Counted from the first letter of the stretch, positions 8,912 through 18,115 are shown. The stretch is DNA of 64,000 bases from Streptomyces sp. SM11 (GCF_002910905.1 NZ_NEUE01000216.1:33977-97976); one strand, 5' to 3'. Notes: generated by a model not told the origin, from the letters alone. Numbers and translations are program-made.

Positions 8912-10030
8912 TTGACCGCCATCGACCCCACCGCCCACCTGACCGCGGAACAGATCGACCAGTTGGGCCGCGAACTGGACGCGATCCGCGACGAGGTGAT
9001 CGCCGGCCGCGGTGAGAAAGACGCCGCCTACATCCGTAAGGTCATCTCGGCGCAGCGCAAGCTCGAGCTGGTCAGCAGGGGTGTGCTGCTGTTCTCGATC
9101 TTCCCGCCCGCGTGGCTGCTCGGCACCGCCGGGCTGTCCGTGGCGAAGATCATGGACAACATGGAGATCGGCCACAACGTCCTGCACGGCCAGTGGGACT
9201 GGATGCGAGACCCGAAGATCCACTCCACCACCTGGGAGTGGGATCACGTCTCGCCGTCCGATCAGTGGAAGCACTCGCACAACGAGCTGCACCACACGTA
9301 CACCAACGTGATCGGCAAGGACAACGACCTCGGCTACGGCATCATGCGCGTGGACGAAGACCAGAAGTGGCACCCCTTCCACCTCGGCCAGCCGCTGTGG
9401 AACTTCCTCAACGCCTGCTTCTTCGAGTACGGCATCGCGGCGTACGACCTGGAGCTCGGCAAGAACCTCACCAAGCGCCGCCGCGAGAACCCGGAGTTCC
9501 GCGCGCGTGCCAAGGCCGTGGGCCGCAAGATCCGCAAGCAGGTGCTCAAGGACTACGTGATCCACCCGCTGCTGTCGGGCCCTTCGTTCCTCCCCACACT
9601 CGCCGCCACGTTCACCGCGAACCTGGTCCGCAACCTCTGGACCCACTCGGTGATCATGTGCGGGCATTTCCCCGAGGGCGTACAGGTCTTCGAGCGCCGG
9701 TCGATCAGGGGCGAGACGCGCGGGCAGTGGTACCTGCGCCAGATGATGGGCTCGGCGAACATCAGCGGCAGCAAGGCCATGCACTTCATGACCGGCAACC
9801 TGTCGCACCAGATCGAGCACCACCTGTTCCCGGACCTGCCGAGCAACCGGTACGCCGAGGTCGCGGTGAAGGTGCGCGCGCTGTTCGAAAAATACGAACT
9901 GGAGTACGTCACCGGCCCGCTGCCCAAGCAGGTGTTCTCCGCATGGCACAAGGTCTTCCGGCTCGCACTGCCGAACAAGCAGCCCAAGGTCGGAACGCCG
10001 GACCGCGAGCAGGACCTCATCGCCGCCTGA
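8912..10030 (+). CDS. Membrane fatty-acid (acyl-CoA) desaturase, DesA3-like
   Basis: 372 residues from a TTG at 8912, chosen because AGGAG lies 4 nt upstream and the first residues (TAIDPTAHLTAEQI) match the family. The three histidine boxes of the di-iron site are present: HNVLH (88-92), HNELHH (123-128) and HQIEHH near residue 305. Hydrophobic segments at about 55-80 and 215-240 anchor it in the membrane. It inserts a double bond in acyl chains using electrons from the preceding reductase. The rare TTG start and overlapping signals suggest tight coupling to that gene. Confidence 0.93.
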   Translation: MTAIDPTAHLTAEQIDQLGRELDAIRDEVIAGRGEKDAAYIRKVISAQRKLELVSRGVLLFSIFPPAWLLGTAGLSVAKIMDNMEIGHNVLHGQWDWMRDPKIHSTTWEWDHVSPSDQWKHSHNELHHTYTNVIGKDNDLGYGIMRVDEDQKWHPFHLGQPLWNFLNACFFEYGIAAYDLELGKNLTKRRRENPEFRARAKAVGRKIRKQVLKDYVIHPLLSGPSFLPTLAATFTANLVRNLWTHSVIMCGHFPEGVQVFERRSIRGETRGQWYLRQMMGSANISGSKAMHFMTGNLSHQIEHHLFPDLPSNRYAEVAVKVRALFEKYELEYVTGPLPKQVFSAWHKVFRLALPNKQPKVGTPDREQDLIAA

Positions 10031-10056
10031 CAGCGAGGATGTACGTGAGCGTTCCC

Positions 10057-10076
10057 CGGCGGGGTCCGCCCCGCCG
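10057..10076 (+). terminator. GC-rich hairpin after the desaturase gene
   Basis: CGGCGGGG-TCCG-CCCCGCCG is a perfect 8-bp stem with a 4-nt loop, 27 nt after the stop codon. Confidence 0.65.
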
Positions 10077-10155
10077 CCTGACTGACTCAGGGTCCTCAAC
10101 GGGATGTGTCGGCTCTGAGGACCGACCCCGACGGCGCGCACTATTCCTTCGCCTG

Positions 10156-10302
10156 CGCTCTGAGCTTGGGAATCAGCGGTCCTTGGGTCGTTGAAGGGGC
10201 TCTGAGCTGCACTTTTCCGCTGGGCCGGGTGAATGGCCACGGGCTCTGGGGGCCGTATCTGACCGCTGTTGCCGGCTCTGCTGGGCACGGACGGGGCACG
10301 AG
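10156..10302. repeat. Island repeat, copy B: 18-bp tRNA-Gly remnant plus repeat block
   Basis: GCGCTCTGAGCTTGGGAA (10156-10173) equals part of the 3' half of tRNA-Gly(CCC) at 37901-37971. It is followed by TCAGCGG as in the copies at 33327 and 34393. The shared end block (10260-10302) follows. The rest of the tRNA 3' end is missing, so this is a decayed attachment site. Confidence 0.65.
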
Positions 10303-10354
10303 GGCCAGCAAGGCGGCGGGCGCCGCGAGGCGCGTGCTCCGGGCGGGCCGACGA

Positions 10355-10430
10355 GTCAGAGGGGCGACGCGGACCTGGTTGCCACAGAGCTTGGTCATGT
10401 AGTCGCTGTCGGAGGTCAGGAGCAGGGCGC
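10355..10430 (-). pseudogene. vapC 3'-end fragment (island copy B)
   Basis: On the minus strand the bases encode ALLLTSDSDYMTKLCGNQVRVAPL, the C-terminus of the PIN toxin at 33552-33953. One lost base removes the original stop. Everything upstream is replaced by the end of the Imm50 gene region. Confidence 0.7.
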
Positions 10431-10442
10431 CCGCGATGCCGG

Positions 10443-10853
10443 TCAGGGCGAGCCCTGGAGGTATACGCGGATCCGGGTCACCGCGGACGTCGCGGCCGAG
10501 AAGGTGATGGAGCGGTTTTCGCTGGTCACCGAGACCTGCTGTCGGCCGGTGTCGGTCACGACGACGCCCACCGTGCGTTCGTGCGTGTCCGGAGGCTCCG
10601 CCGCGATGCCCGTGATGCGCAGCTCGTCCACGCCGGTGAACACGACGAAGAACCGCACCGTGTTGTACCGCTTCCCCTCCCACTCCGCCCTGGGGTGGTC
10701 CGGTAGCCGCGTGGTCTCGAACCCGAGGGTGACCGAGGTGTCCCGTTCGTCCACGTGCACGTAGTACAGCGGGCAGGAGGAGAGGTCCGGCGGCGTCTCG
10801 TAGAGCGCCGCCGGCTCGGGCCAGAGGGGAAGGTCCATCTCAGAGGTGCTCAT
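10443..10853 (-). CDS. Imm50-like immunity protein (distal)
   Basis: 136 residues. The pattern CPLYYVHVDERDTSVTLGFET...EWEGKRYNTVRFFVVFTGVDELRITG resembles the Imm50 family of cytoplasmic immunity proteins found behind polymorphic toxins. Its start overlaps the preceding immunity gene by 14 nt, with no clear ribosome site, so translation is probably coupled. It ends close to the vapC remnant. As last gene of the RHS operon it may neutralise the same toxin or one lost from a cassette. Confidence 0.75.
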   Translation of the reverse strand: MSTSEMDLPLWPEPAALYETPPDLSSCPLYYVHVDERDTSVTLGFETTRLPDHPRAEWEGKRYNTVRFFVVFTGVDELRITGIAAEPPDTHERTVGVVVTDTGRQQVSVTSENRSITFSAATSAVTRIRVYLQGSP

Positions 10854-11325
10854 AGAAGGTGTTCACATGGGTCTCGGGGACGGTGGGGAAGAGCTTGCGT
10901 TCCAGGATGCTCGTGAACTGGTGCGGGCCGGCGTCCTCGCCGTCCGGACCCAGGGTGAAGACGCTCAGACGCCCCGCCAGTACATCCGCGTTGGAGGTGT
11001 ACGACAAGTCGAGCTGCGGCGCCGGCACCCGTACGGCCAGCCGGTGCCGGGGCAGCGGAGTGAGCACGACGTCGGCCGTCACCGGCGGACGCCACCCCGT
11101 CATCTCGAAGTCCTCCACGTGCGAGAACGCGAGGTGGCACTGCATGGTGTCACCCGGTCCCCGGTCCCAGCGGTCCGGAAACCGGGGAAGGTCCAGGCGC
11201 AGCGTGACCACCGAGCCCCAGGCATCAAGGTGCACCGAGCGCAGTCGGACTCCCGACAGCTCGGGAACCTCGTCGTAGTACGGTGCGAAGACATCCCGGT
11301 TGGGGACGAGATCAGTCCAGGTCAT
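10840..11325 (-). CDS. Imm50-like immunity protein (proximal)
   Basis: 161 residues from ATG 11325, with GGAGGAG at 11335-11341. The start lies inside the 3' end of the RHS gene (14-nt overlap). The opening TWTDLVPNRDVFAPYYDEVPELSGVRLRSVHL and LRLDLPRFP fit the Imm50 family. Position straight after the toxin tip suggests it is the cognate immunity protein. The second, divergent Imm50 behind it suggests acquired extra protection (inference). Confidence 0.8.
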   Translation of the reverse strand: MTWTDLVPNRDVFAPYYDEVPELSGVRLRSVHLDAWGSVVTLRLDLPRFPDRWDRGPGDTMQCHLAFSHVEDFEMTGWRPPVTADVVLTPLPRHRLAVRVPAPQLDLSYTSNADVLAGRLSVFTLGPDGEDAGPHQFTSILERKLFPTVPETHVNTFYEHL

Positions 11326-14300
11326 AGTAGTAATGCTCCTCCGCGCCTTCGATCTGTCCATTCCGGGTGTCGTCCCACGGCCGGACGTGGACGTGCGCCG
11401 GCTGGTAGCCGGGCTCACCCGGTTTCTGGTGCCCGAAATGGTGGTCCTGGAAGACCACCACGTCGCCGTTGGGCAGCTCGTACCACTCTTCGAGGTAGTA
11501 GATCGGCCGGCCGTTCGCGTCCAGTTGCTGGCCGCCGCCCTGGTATTCCGGCTTGGTCGCCTTCGTGTACGGATAGCTATTGGTGGGCTCCATGCCCTCC
11601 GGCACACCGGCGTCGCGCAGCGCGGCCGCCTTCGCCGTGGCCAGGTCGCGCCCGACCTTCGGCGGGCAGTCCGGTGCCAGCCCCAGCGGGTCCGACCAGG
11701 TCAGCGGGTTGCGGACGTAACTGGACGGGTTGGGCGAGGGCCCCAGGCCGAGTGGGTCGACCGAGAGGTATCGGGCCGTCTCCGGGTCGTAGTGACGGAA
11801 ACGGTTGTAGTGCAGCCCCGATTCGGGATCGAAGTACTGGCCGGGGAAGCGCAGCGGGGTGTACGCGGCGGCGTTCTTGTTCCACTCGGTCGTGCCCCAC
11901 ACCGTGGACCGGGCCCGCCAGGCGATCTCGCCGTCCTCGCCGATCAGTTCCTGTGGAGTGCCCACCAGGTCGGTGACGATCGAGAAGAAGCGGCTGTCGA
12001 CAACCCCTTGGTCGGCCCCGACGAGCCGTTCGGCCTGCGCGAGGGGCTGGAAGCCGTCGTGCTCCCAGGTCAGCGTGACTCCGTACCGGGTGCCGGCGGT
12101 GACGGTGGTCTGCTCGCAGAGGGTGTTCCCGTCCCAGGTGAAGGTCACCTCTTCCGCGACCGTCAGACCGTCGGCCGCCAGCCGCCGCTTGGCGATCCGG
12201 CGGCCCAGCGGGTCGTACTCGTATGTCCAGCGTGTCCCGTCCGGGGTGGTGAGAGCCAGCAGCCGGTCCTCGGCGTCCCACTCGTAGCGCCAGGTATCGG
12301 GCTTGCGGGAGAGACGGACCCGCTGCCGCAGGACGATCCGGCCGGCCGCGTCGTACTCGTAGCGGATGTCGCCCGCGCGGATCAGACGGGTCCCCTCGTA
12401 GGTGCGCGCTCCCGTGGCGTCCGGGCCGCCCGGACCTGAGCCGGGCCACGAGGCGTCCGTCTGGTTTCCCGCCTGGTCGTAGGCGTAGCGCTCGGTCCAG
12501 CCCGCGGCGCTCACCGCGGTGATGCGGCCGACCGCGTCCAAGGCGAAGTCGCGGTCACCGGCGAGCCGGTCCTCGACGCCCAGCACGTAGCCGTCGGCCC
12601 GGTAGGCGTACCCGCGTCGCTGCAGCGTGCGGCCTTCGGCGCCGTGCACGTGTTGCTCCCGGACCCTGCCGAGCTCGTCGCGGGCCAGGTCCAGCACGGC
12701 CGTAGCTCCCAGGCCGCGGCGGGTCTCACGACCCGTGGCGTCGCGTTCGAAAGCGATGCGGCGGCCGTCGAGGGTCAGCTCCGCCCCCCGGCACGCCGCG
12801 TCGTACGCCCACGTGCTGACTCCCCCCGACGGGGTGGTACGGGAGACCACCCGGCTGAGCGCGTCGTAGCTGCGGGTGAGTTCGCGGCCGTTGACCGTCT
12901 CCACGCGGATGCGCCCCGCCGCGTCCCGGACGAAGCCGAGCTCCATGCCGGGGGCGAAGATGCCCGCCAGCCGGTCGGAGTAGTCGTACTCGTACCGGGT
13001 GACCACGCCCCCGGAGTCCTTCAGCGTGCGGTTGTCCAGAGTGTCGTACTCGTACCGGATGACCTGTCCGGCCGCGTTCTCGCGCGAGACGACCCGGCCC
13101 GCCGCATCGTGCGCGTAGCGGATGGTCCTGCCGTCGAAGTCCGTTTCGGCGACGGTCCGGCCGGCCGCGTCGTGTTCGTACGTCCACCGGAGGCCTCGGG
13201 GGTCGGTGACCGACAGCAGCCGCAGCTCGGCGTCGTGGCCGAACTCGTGCCGCGCGCCGTCCGGACCGGTCCGGGCCGTCAGCACGTCGAAGTGGGAATA
13301 CTCGGATGTCGTGACACCGCCGAGCGCGTCCCGGTAGTGGACGCAGTTGCCCTCACCGTCGTACGTCCACGCCTGATCGGCCCCGTCCGGCTCGACCCGG
13401 CGGGCCAGTCTGCCCTCGGTCGTCCACTCCAGCTGGGTCGCATGGCCCAGCGCGTCGGTGATCCGCACGGCCCGCCCGAACACGTCCCGTTCGTACCGGG
13501 TGACGGCGCCGAGCGGATCGGTGATCTCCACCGGGAGCCCGGCCCGGTCGCAGCGGATCCTCGTGACGCCACCGAGGCCGTCGGTGACCTGGATCAGGTG
13601 GCCGTGGTCGTCGAACGCGAAGTGGGTGGTGGCTCCCACCGGATTGGTGAGCGAGGTGCGGTTGCCCCGTTCGTCGTAGGTGTGACGCCATCCCGTGCGG
13701 TCGCCGCGCCGCTGCCGGACCGGTCGGCCGTGCTCGTCGTAGTCGGTGCTCAGCTCCTTGCCGTCCGGGCGGAGTACCGTGACCAGTCGGCCCGCGTCGT
13801 CGCGCCCGAAGTGGGTGGTACGGCCGATGGGATCGGTGAGTGTCACGAGCCGGTCGTGCCGGTCGTGGACGAAGCGGGTCACCTCGCCGAGTTCGTCGAC
13901 GCGGGCCTTCACCCGGTAGCGATCGTCGATCAAATAGCGGCGGGTGTGGCCGGCGCCGGTGGTCGCGGTGGTGACCCGCAGGCCGGTCTCCGGGTCGACC
14001 GCGTCGTAGGAGAGGGTCAGGGCCATGTGGCCCTCGGTGCCCCCCTCGCGGACGCAGCGGTTCCGGTCGTCGTACGCGTAGTCGTACCGGCGGTCGTTGG
14101 TATCGGTCCAGGAAGTGATGCGGCCGAGTTCGTCGTAGGTGAAGCGCAGCGGCAGACCCGAGGAGTTCGTGACTTCGCTCAGGTTCCCGTCGGTGTAACC
14201 GTAGGCGAGGATGCGCGGGCCGCCGGTGAGGTGGAGGGCGCTGATGCGGCCCCCGTCGACGTCGAAGCGCAGGTGGTACCCGGCGCTGTGGGCCATGCCC

Positions 14301-14715
14301 AGGGGGGGGTGCCGTCGGCCGCGTACTCGAAGAGGATGACGTTGCCGTTGCGGTCCTCCAGTTGCGCGATCGGTGCGATGCCGTCCTGGGCGCCTTCGGC
14401 GGGCGGGCTGAAGCGCCGTACGTGGCCGCTCGCCGGCGTGCCCGCCGCGATCCCGAGGTTCCCGGCCAGCGCGCTGGCGTTCTGCACGAGACTGCGCACG
14501 CCCCACTCCCAGCGCTCGCAGAAATCCTCGAAGTCGGTGGCCAGACCCATGTGCCCGGCCTCCATCCCCGTCATCGACAGGTCTTCGAAACCCGAACCCA
14601 TGGATGCGCCCGCCGCGTCACCCGTCTCACGCAGCTCGGCGATGGCTTTGCGCAGGCCGTCCTGGATGTTCTTGACGGCGGCGGGCGAGACCTCCAGGTC
14701 TCCTTCGCCCGCCAT
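11312..14715 (-). CDS. RHS/YD-repeat polymorphic toxin with WXG-like N-terminus; apparent frameshift
   Basis: About 1134 residues if repaired. The ATG at 14715 opens an alpha-helical region with FCERWEWGVRSLV, a WXG-like motif suggesting type VII secretion. From about residue 135 follow many YD repeats (YDELGRI, YDEHGRP, YEYDTLDN). The RHS-associated core ends SYVRNPLTWSDPLGL. The roughly 120-residue variable tip (VVFQDHHFGHQ, PAHVHVRPWDDTRNGQ, EHYYYD) is His-rich and looks like an HNH/EndoVII-type nuclease, though I cannot name the subfamily. The N-terminal and repeat parts are in different frames, joined at a C8 run (G8 at 14302-14309). It may be a sequencing error, phase variation or a dead gene. 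Two immunity genes follow, overlapping. Confidence 0.85.
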
Positions 14716-15122
14716 CAGAGAGCACCCGCAAGCTCATCGTCCGCATCCACCGCGCACCGGTCGGGGACGATGCCCACGACGGGCGGGAACAGCATCGAGG
14801 CGTCCTCGTCCGCGACGTCGACGGCCACCCCGGTCGGGCCGTCGACCGTGGGAATCACCGCGTCGACGAGGCGCGCTCCGAGGATCGAGAGGAACTCCCA
14901 CTCACGGGCACCGGCACCGCGCGCCTCCGCGAAACGAGCCAGCGCCTCCTCGTCCGTGAACGCGTAGATCCAGCGCACACCGCCCTGCCACCCCGACATG
15001 AGGCCGCCGTCACCACCATCCGACAGCGGCACCAGCAGTGCCGTGCGGCGGAATTCCCCCAGCAAACGACCCGAATGCCCCGATCCATCACGTACAGCGG
15101 CCATTTCCTCGGCCAGTCCCAT
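14715..15122 (-). CDS. SseB-like N-terminal-domain protein, accessory to the RHS toxin
   Basis: 135 residues from ATG 15122 (MGLAEEMAAVRDG). The core LLVPLSDGGDGGLMSGWQGGVRWIYAFTDEEALARFAEARG fits the SseB N-terminal domain family, small proteins common beside WXG/T7-type toxin genes. Its TGA overlaps the RHS ATG (TGATG), so it is the first gene of the toxin operon. A chaperone or export-adaptor role is inferred from position only. Confidence 0.75.
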   Translation of the reverse strand: MGLAEEMAAVRDGSGHSGRLLGEFRRTALLVPLSDGGDGGLMSGWQGGVRWIYAFTDEEALARFAEARGAGAREWEFLSILGARLVDAVIPTVDGPTGVAVDVADEDASMLFPPVVGIVPDRCAVDADDELAGAL

Positions 15123-15404
15123 CAAGCGCCCCGTTCCCGAGGGCAGTCGACAGCCCTCGATTCGCAAATGTTAATGCAGGCGAGTAGTAGTCAGGTAGCA
15201 CTACATCCTCGCTCCGTACGCTCGATGGCCCTACTCTCCAAGGGGGTGCCGGTCGGCGGCTTGCGGGCGCCTTCGCCCGCTCCGGCCCTCATCGCGCTCG
15301 CCGGGCCGGGTCGACGTCTTCAGATGAATGGCGTACCCGATGGGCGGGGTGAGAAGCCGTATAGGTCTGGCGTTTCACTTCGGAGAGCGTGAGGCCGACA
15401 GGGC

Positions 15405-15512
15405 CGTTCCGCCAAGTCCGAGGCGCGGGTGAAGATCGGCATGCCGAAGGCGTTCCGGTTCTACTGCATTCGTCACACCGGGCACACCCTCTCGACGCGG
15501 CGCGGGACTCCT
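15405..15512 (+). pseudogene. Tyrosine-integrase relic
   Basis: The frame reads AKSEARVKIGMPKAFRFY, then CIRHTGHTLSTRRG. It matches the catalytic core of actinobacterial tyrosine integrases, in which R-H-T-x-x-T (here IRHTGHTL) carries the second active-site arginine. The surrounding several hundred residues and the catalytic Tyr are absent. The sequence then runs into CAACGACGAA...CAGGCC, resembling bases downstream of tRNA-Gly at 37857-37876. The upstream stretch 15168-15404 shows no gene. Confidence 0.65.
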
Positions 15513-15552
15513 GAGCAAGTCCGGACAACGACGAAGCCTCAGGCCGCTCCAC

Positions 15553-15671
15553 TGAGCACGGATGGGGCACGTTGGCGGCAGTGCGGCGGAACCTGCCGAG
15601 GTGCCTGCTCCGGGTTGGCCGGCAGGTCAGAGAGGAGTGCAACGGACCTGGTGGCCGCAGGGTTTGGTCAC
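15553..15671. repeat. Island repeat, copy C, with vapC tail
   Basis: TGAGCACGGATGGGGCACG (15553 on) matches the end block of the other copies. At 15626-15671 the minus strand encodes the last residues of VapC (VTKPCGHQVRCTPL then TGA). The copy is cut off at 15672 by the IS256 fragment. Confidence 0.65.
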
Positions 15672-15673
15672 AG

Positions 15674-15817
15674 ATCCTGGTCGGCATGGCCGACTGGCAG
15701 AACCGGCTCCTCGACCCGGTCTGTCCGGTGATCTTCACCGGCGCCATCCACGTGAAGATCCGCGACGGTGCTGTGGCTGTGGCGAACCGGCCGATCTATG
15801 TGGCCCCGGCCGTCTGG
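15674..15817 (+). mobile_element. IS256-family transposase fragment
   Basis: The frame encodes MADWQNRLLDP, then VCPVIFTGAIHVKIRDG and VANRPIYVAPAVW, the region around the first catalytic Asp of IS256 (mutator) transposases, usually DAIHVKIRDG. Here that Asp is replaced (TGAIHVK), and only about 48 of roughly 400 residues remain. It is fused at its 3' end to a tRNA-Ser half. Confidence 0.8.
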
Positions 15818-15872
15818 AAAGCGTGTCGGGGGGGCGACCCCTCACGAGTTTCGAACCTCGTATCCTCCGCCA
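15815..15872 (+). pseudogene. 3' half of a tRNA-Ser(GGA), probable relic attachment site
   Basis: From TGGAAAGCGTG the bases follow tRNA-Ser: anticodon loop with GGA at 15816-15818, a long variable arm (GGGG/CCCC), a T arm ACGAG/CTCGT, an acceptor strand ATCCTCCG and an encoded CCA. The T loop has 8 nt instead of 7, and the 5' half is absent, replaced by the IS256 piece. A 3' tRNA half with its terminator is what remains after integration and decay at a tRNA target. Confidence 0.7.
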
Positions 15873-15894
15873 TTGCTCCCACCGGGCCATACGT

Positions 15895-15928
15895 CGAAGG
15901 CCCCCGCAGCGAACTGCGGGGGCCTTCG
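15895..15928. terminator. Strong hairpin terminator
   Basis: A perfect 15-bp stem (15895-15909 with 15914-15928) around CGAA. It would end the vanished tRNA-Ser on the plus strand and also the biosynthetic operon arriving on the minus strand. Confidence 0.8.
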
Positions 15929-16037
15929 CTGTTGTCTCAGCCCTCGATGTTCTGGTCCCTGCCGACAACGGTCCACCGCGCGGCTTCGCGCAGCAGTCAG
16001 AGTCGGCGCCCACCGACGGACACCGAAGCTGCCGCGA

Positions 16038-16658
16038 TCAGGCGCGGGACTCCGCCGGCCTCGCGTGGGCGAAGCCTCTGTGATGCCAGACCAGGCCTCC
16101 GGCCGGGCGGCCCAGGCAGTCGGACGCCATGACGCGCCCCACCAGGATCGAATGGTCGCCCCCATCGATCACGTCGTACCGGGCGCAGGTCAAGCGCAGT
16201 GCGCAGTCGGCCAGTTGCGGCGCGCGGTGCGACGTCGGTCCGGCGGCCAGGGAGACGTTCGCGAAGCGCTGCTCGGTCAGGCCCGCGAACCGCTTCGCCA
16301 ACGCCTCGTTCTCCGGGCCCAACAGATGGAGGGCGAAGGCGTCCGCCGCGACGAGCACGTCGTGGGTGCGGGATTTCCGGTCCAGGCAGACCAGCAGCAG
16401 CGGCGGGTCCAGGGACAGCGAGGACACTGCGCTGGCTGTGAGGCCTCGAGGGGCGCCCGCCGCGTCGTAGCAGGTCACCACCGTGACCGGGGCGGCGAGG
16501 GAGGCCATGGCGGAACGGAACTCGTCGGCCGCTATGTCGCCGGATGCCATCGGGCCCGCGGCGGCGGGACCCTCCACCGGCGACCTGTCCCGTGCCGCCG
16601 AGCCGAGCCGGGCGGAGTGGGTCCTGGTCGACGCGGTCAACAGCGGAGTGACGTTCAT
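16038..16658 (-). CDS. Flavin reductase (HpaC-like)
   Basis: 206 residues, ATG at 16658 overlapping the previous stop (ATGA). The region FRSAMASLAAPVTVVTCYDAAGAPRGLTASAVSSLSLDPPLLLVC is the FMN-binding split-barrel signature. The tail GGDHSILVGRV...LVWHHRGF completes the family pattern. Such enzymes make reduced flavin for a partner oxygenase. The acyl-CoA-dehydrogenase-like gene two steps upstream could be that partner, since some proteins of that fold are flavin N-oxygenases. A 35-residue Ala/Ser-rich N-terminus precedes the domain. It is the last gene of its operon. Confidence 0.9.
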   Translation of the reverse strand: MNVTPLLTASTRTHSARLGSAARDRSPVEGPAAAGPMASGDIAADEFRSAMASLAAPVTVVTCYDAAGAPRGLTASAVSSLSLDPPLLLVCLDRKSRTHDVLVAADAFALHLLGPENEALAKRFAGLTEQRFANVSLAAGPTSHRAPQLADCALRLTCARYDVIDGGDHSILVGRVMASDCLGRPAGGLVWHHRGFAHARPAESRA

Positions 16659-18115
16659 CGGACCGCCCCTTCCAGCTCCCGGACCGGCTTGGTGGCTGAG
16701 GTCTCCCCCGCGGGGAGGCAGGGCGCGGACGGGGCCGGACCGGCCAGCCAGCGGCCCGAGGGCTCGCCCAGCGTGCCCCGCTCCAGGTCCCAGGCCACGT
16801 GTCCGCCCCGCACCACGGTGGTGAACCGGCCGGTGAACATCCAGCCCTCGTACGCCGACCAGCCGCACAGCGACTCGACGTGGGCCGCCGAGAGCTGCCA
16901 GCGGGCGGTCGGGTCCAGGAGGGCCAGATCGGCGTCGGAGCCGACCGCCAGGCGGCCCTTCCCCGCCAGGTCGAACAGGTCCGCGGGACCCGTTCCCATC
17001 AGCCGGGCAAGGTGGACGGCGGCGGCGTCAGGGGCGATGCCGCGCGCGAGCATGCCCGTCCACACGGAGACGGCCAGCTCCTGGACCCCGGGGAGCCCGG
17101 GAGGTGCCTCGGCCGGGGGCCGGTTCTTCTCCTCGACGGTGTGCGGAGCGTGATCACTGCCGATGGTGGTCGCCTCGCCGCTGAGCACGGCCTGCCAGAG
17201 CCGATCACGGTCCCGAGGGGCGCGGATCGCCGGGGAGAGCCGGGTACGAGGGCCGCGCAGCGCGGTGTCATGGTCGGTGAACGCGAGGTGGTGTCCAGTG
17301 ACCTCGAAGCTGATCGGCAGCCCTTCGGCCGCGGCGGCGACGAGCAGATCGGTCTCCTCGGCGGACGACACGTGCAGGATGTGCGTCCTGGTGCCGTACG
17401 CGCGGACCAACTGGACGACCTTGGCGACCGCGACGATCGCACCGGAGCGCGGCCGGTGGGGCTCGTAGGCGTCGTACGACTCAGGGTCGCCGCCGCGGGA
17501 GTCGAGCAGGTCGAAGACGTGCTGGTCCTCGGCGTGCAGCACGAGGCGCACCCCGCCCCGCGCGGCGGCGGCGAACGCCGCCTCCAACTGGTGAGCCTCA
17601 CGGAACACCACCGGTGCCGTGTGATGGCCCGCCATGAACGCCTTGGCGGAGGTCGCCACCTCCGGGGCGAGGTCGGCGAGGACCTCGGGGTGATCGGGGT
17701 CGGCTCCCATGTGGAACCGGTGGTCTACGTACGAGCGGCCCGCGATCAGCGCCGCCTTCGCCCGCAGGGTCGACGCGTCGAGCGACGGCGGGCGCGTGTT
17801 GGGCATGTCCATCACCGTCGTGACGCCCCCGGCGAGCGCGGCCCGGCTGCCGTTCTCCCAGGTCTCCTTGTGCTCCAGACCCGGGGTGCGGAAGTGCACA
17901 TGGGAGTCGATGAGCCCAGGCAGGACGTACCGGCCCGCGGCGCTCAGACGAGGCCCGGGAGGCAGCGGAGCGCCGGGGGCGAGGATCGCCGCGACGCGGC
18001 CGTCACGGACGACGACGCTGCCTTCGCTCACCCCCTCGGGGGTGACCAGCCGGCCTCCTTCCACCACCAGGTCGGCCGGGGAGGAGGTGGGGGGTATGGG
18101 GGAGGGGGAGTTCAT
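16655..18115 (-). CDS. Dihydroorotase/allantoinase-type cyclic amidohydrolase
   Basis: 486 residues; start ATG overlaps the upstream stop (ATGA). Metal-binding motifs of the family are present: DSHVHFRTPG (first His pair), HILHVSSAEE, FEVTGHHLAF and GSDHAPH (last Asp). The candidate carboxylated Lys is in TSAKAFMAG. Cytoplasmic pyrimidine biosynthesis normally uses a dihydroorotase within the pyr operon. Here the gene is embedded in a specialised-metabolite operon, so it more likely opens or closes a cyclic imide, ureide or hydantoin intermediate (inference). Confidence 0.88.
   Translation of the reverse strand: MNSPSPIPPTSSPADLVVEGGRLVTPEGVSEGSVVVRDGRVAAILAPGAPLPPGPRLSAAGRYVLPGLIDSHVHFRTPGLEHKETWENGSRAALAGGVTTVMDMPNTRPPSLDASTLRAKAALIAGRSYVDHRFHMGADPDHPEVLADLAPEVATSAKAFMAGHHTAPVVFREAHQLEAAFAAAARGGVRLVLHAEDQHVFDLLDSRGGDPESYDAYEPHRPRSGAIVAVAKVVQLVRAYGTRTHILHVSSAEETDLLVAAAAEGLPISFEVTGHHLAFTDHDTALRGPRTRLSPAIRAPRDRDRLWQAVLSGEATTIGSDHAPHTVEEKNRPPAEAPPGLPGVQELAVSVWTGMLARGIAPDAAAVHLARLMGTGPADLFDLAGKGRLAVGSDADLALLDPTARWQLSAAHVESLCGWSAYEGWMFTGRFTTVVRGGHVAWDLERGTLGEPSGRWLAGPAPSAPCLPAGETSATKPVRELEGAVR

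Noticed and set aside
12644..14959. 771-codon plus-strand frame opposite the RHS gene
   Set aside because: Its apparent repeats are the complement of the YD repeats; no start signal or family.
16655..18115. Housekeeping pyrC dihydroorotase
   Set aside because: No other pyr genes are near, and it overlaps by 4 nt with specialised-metabolism genes.
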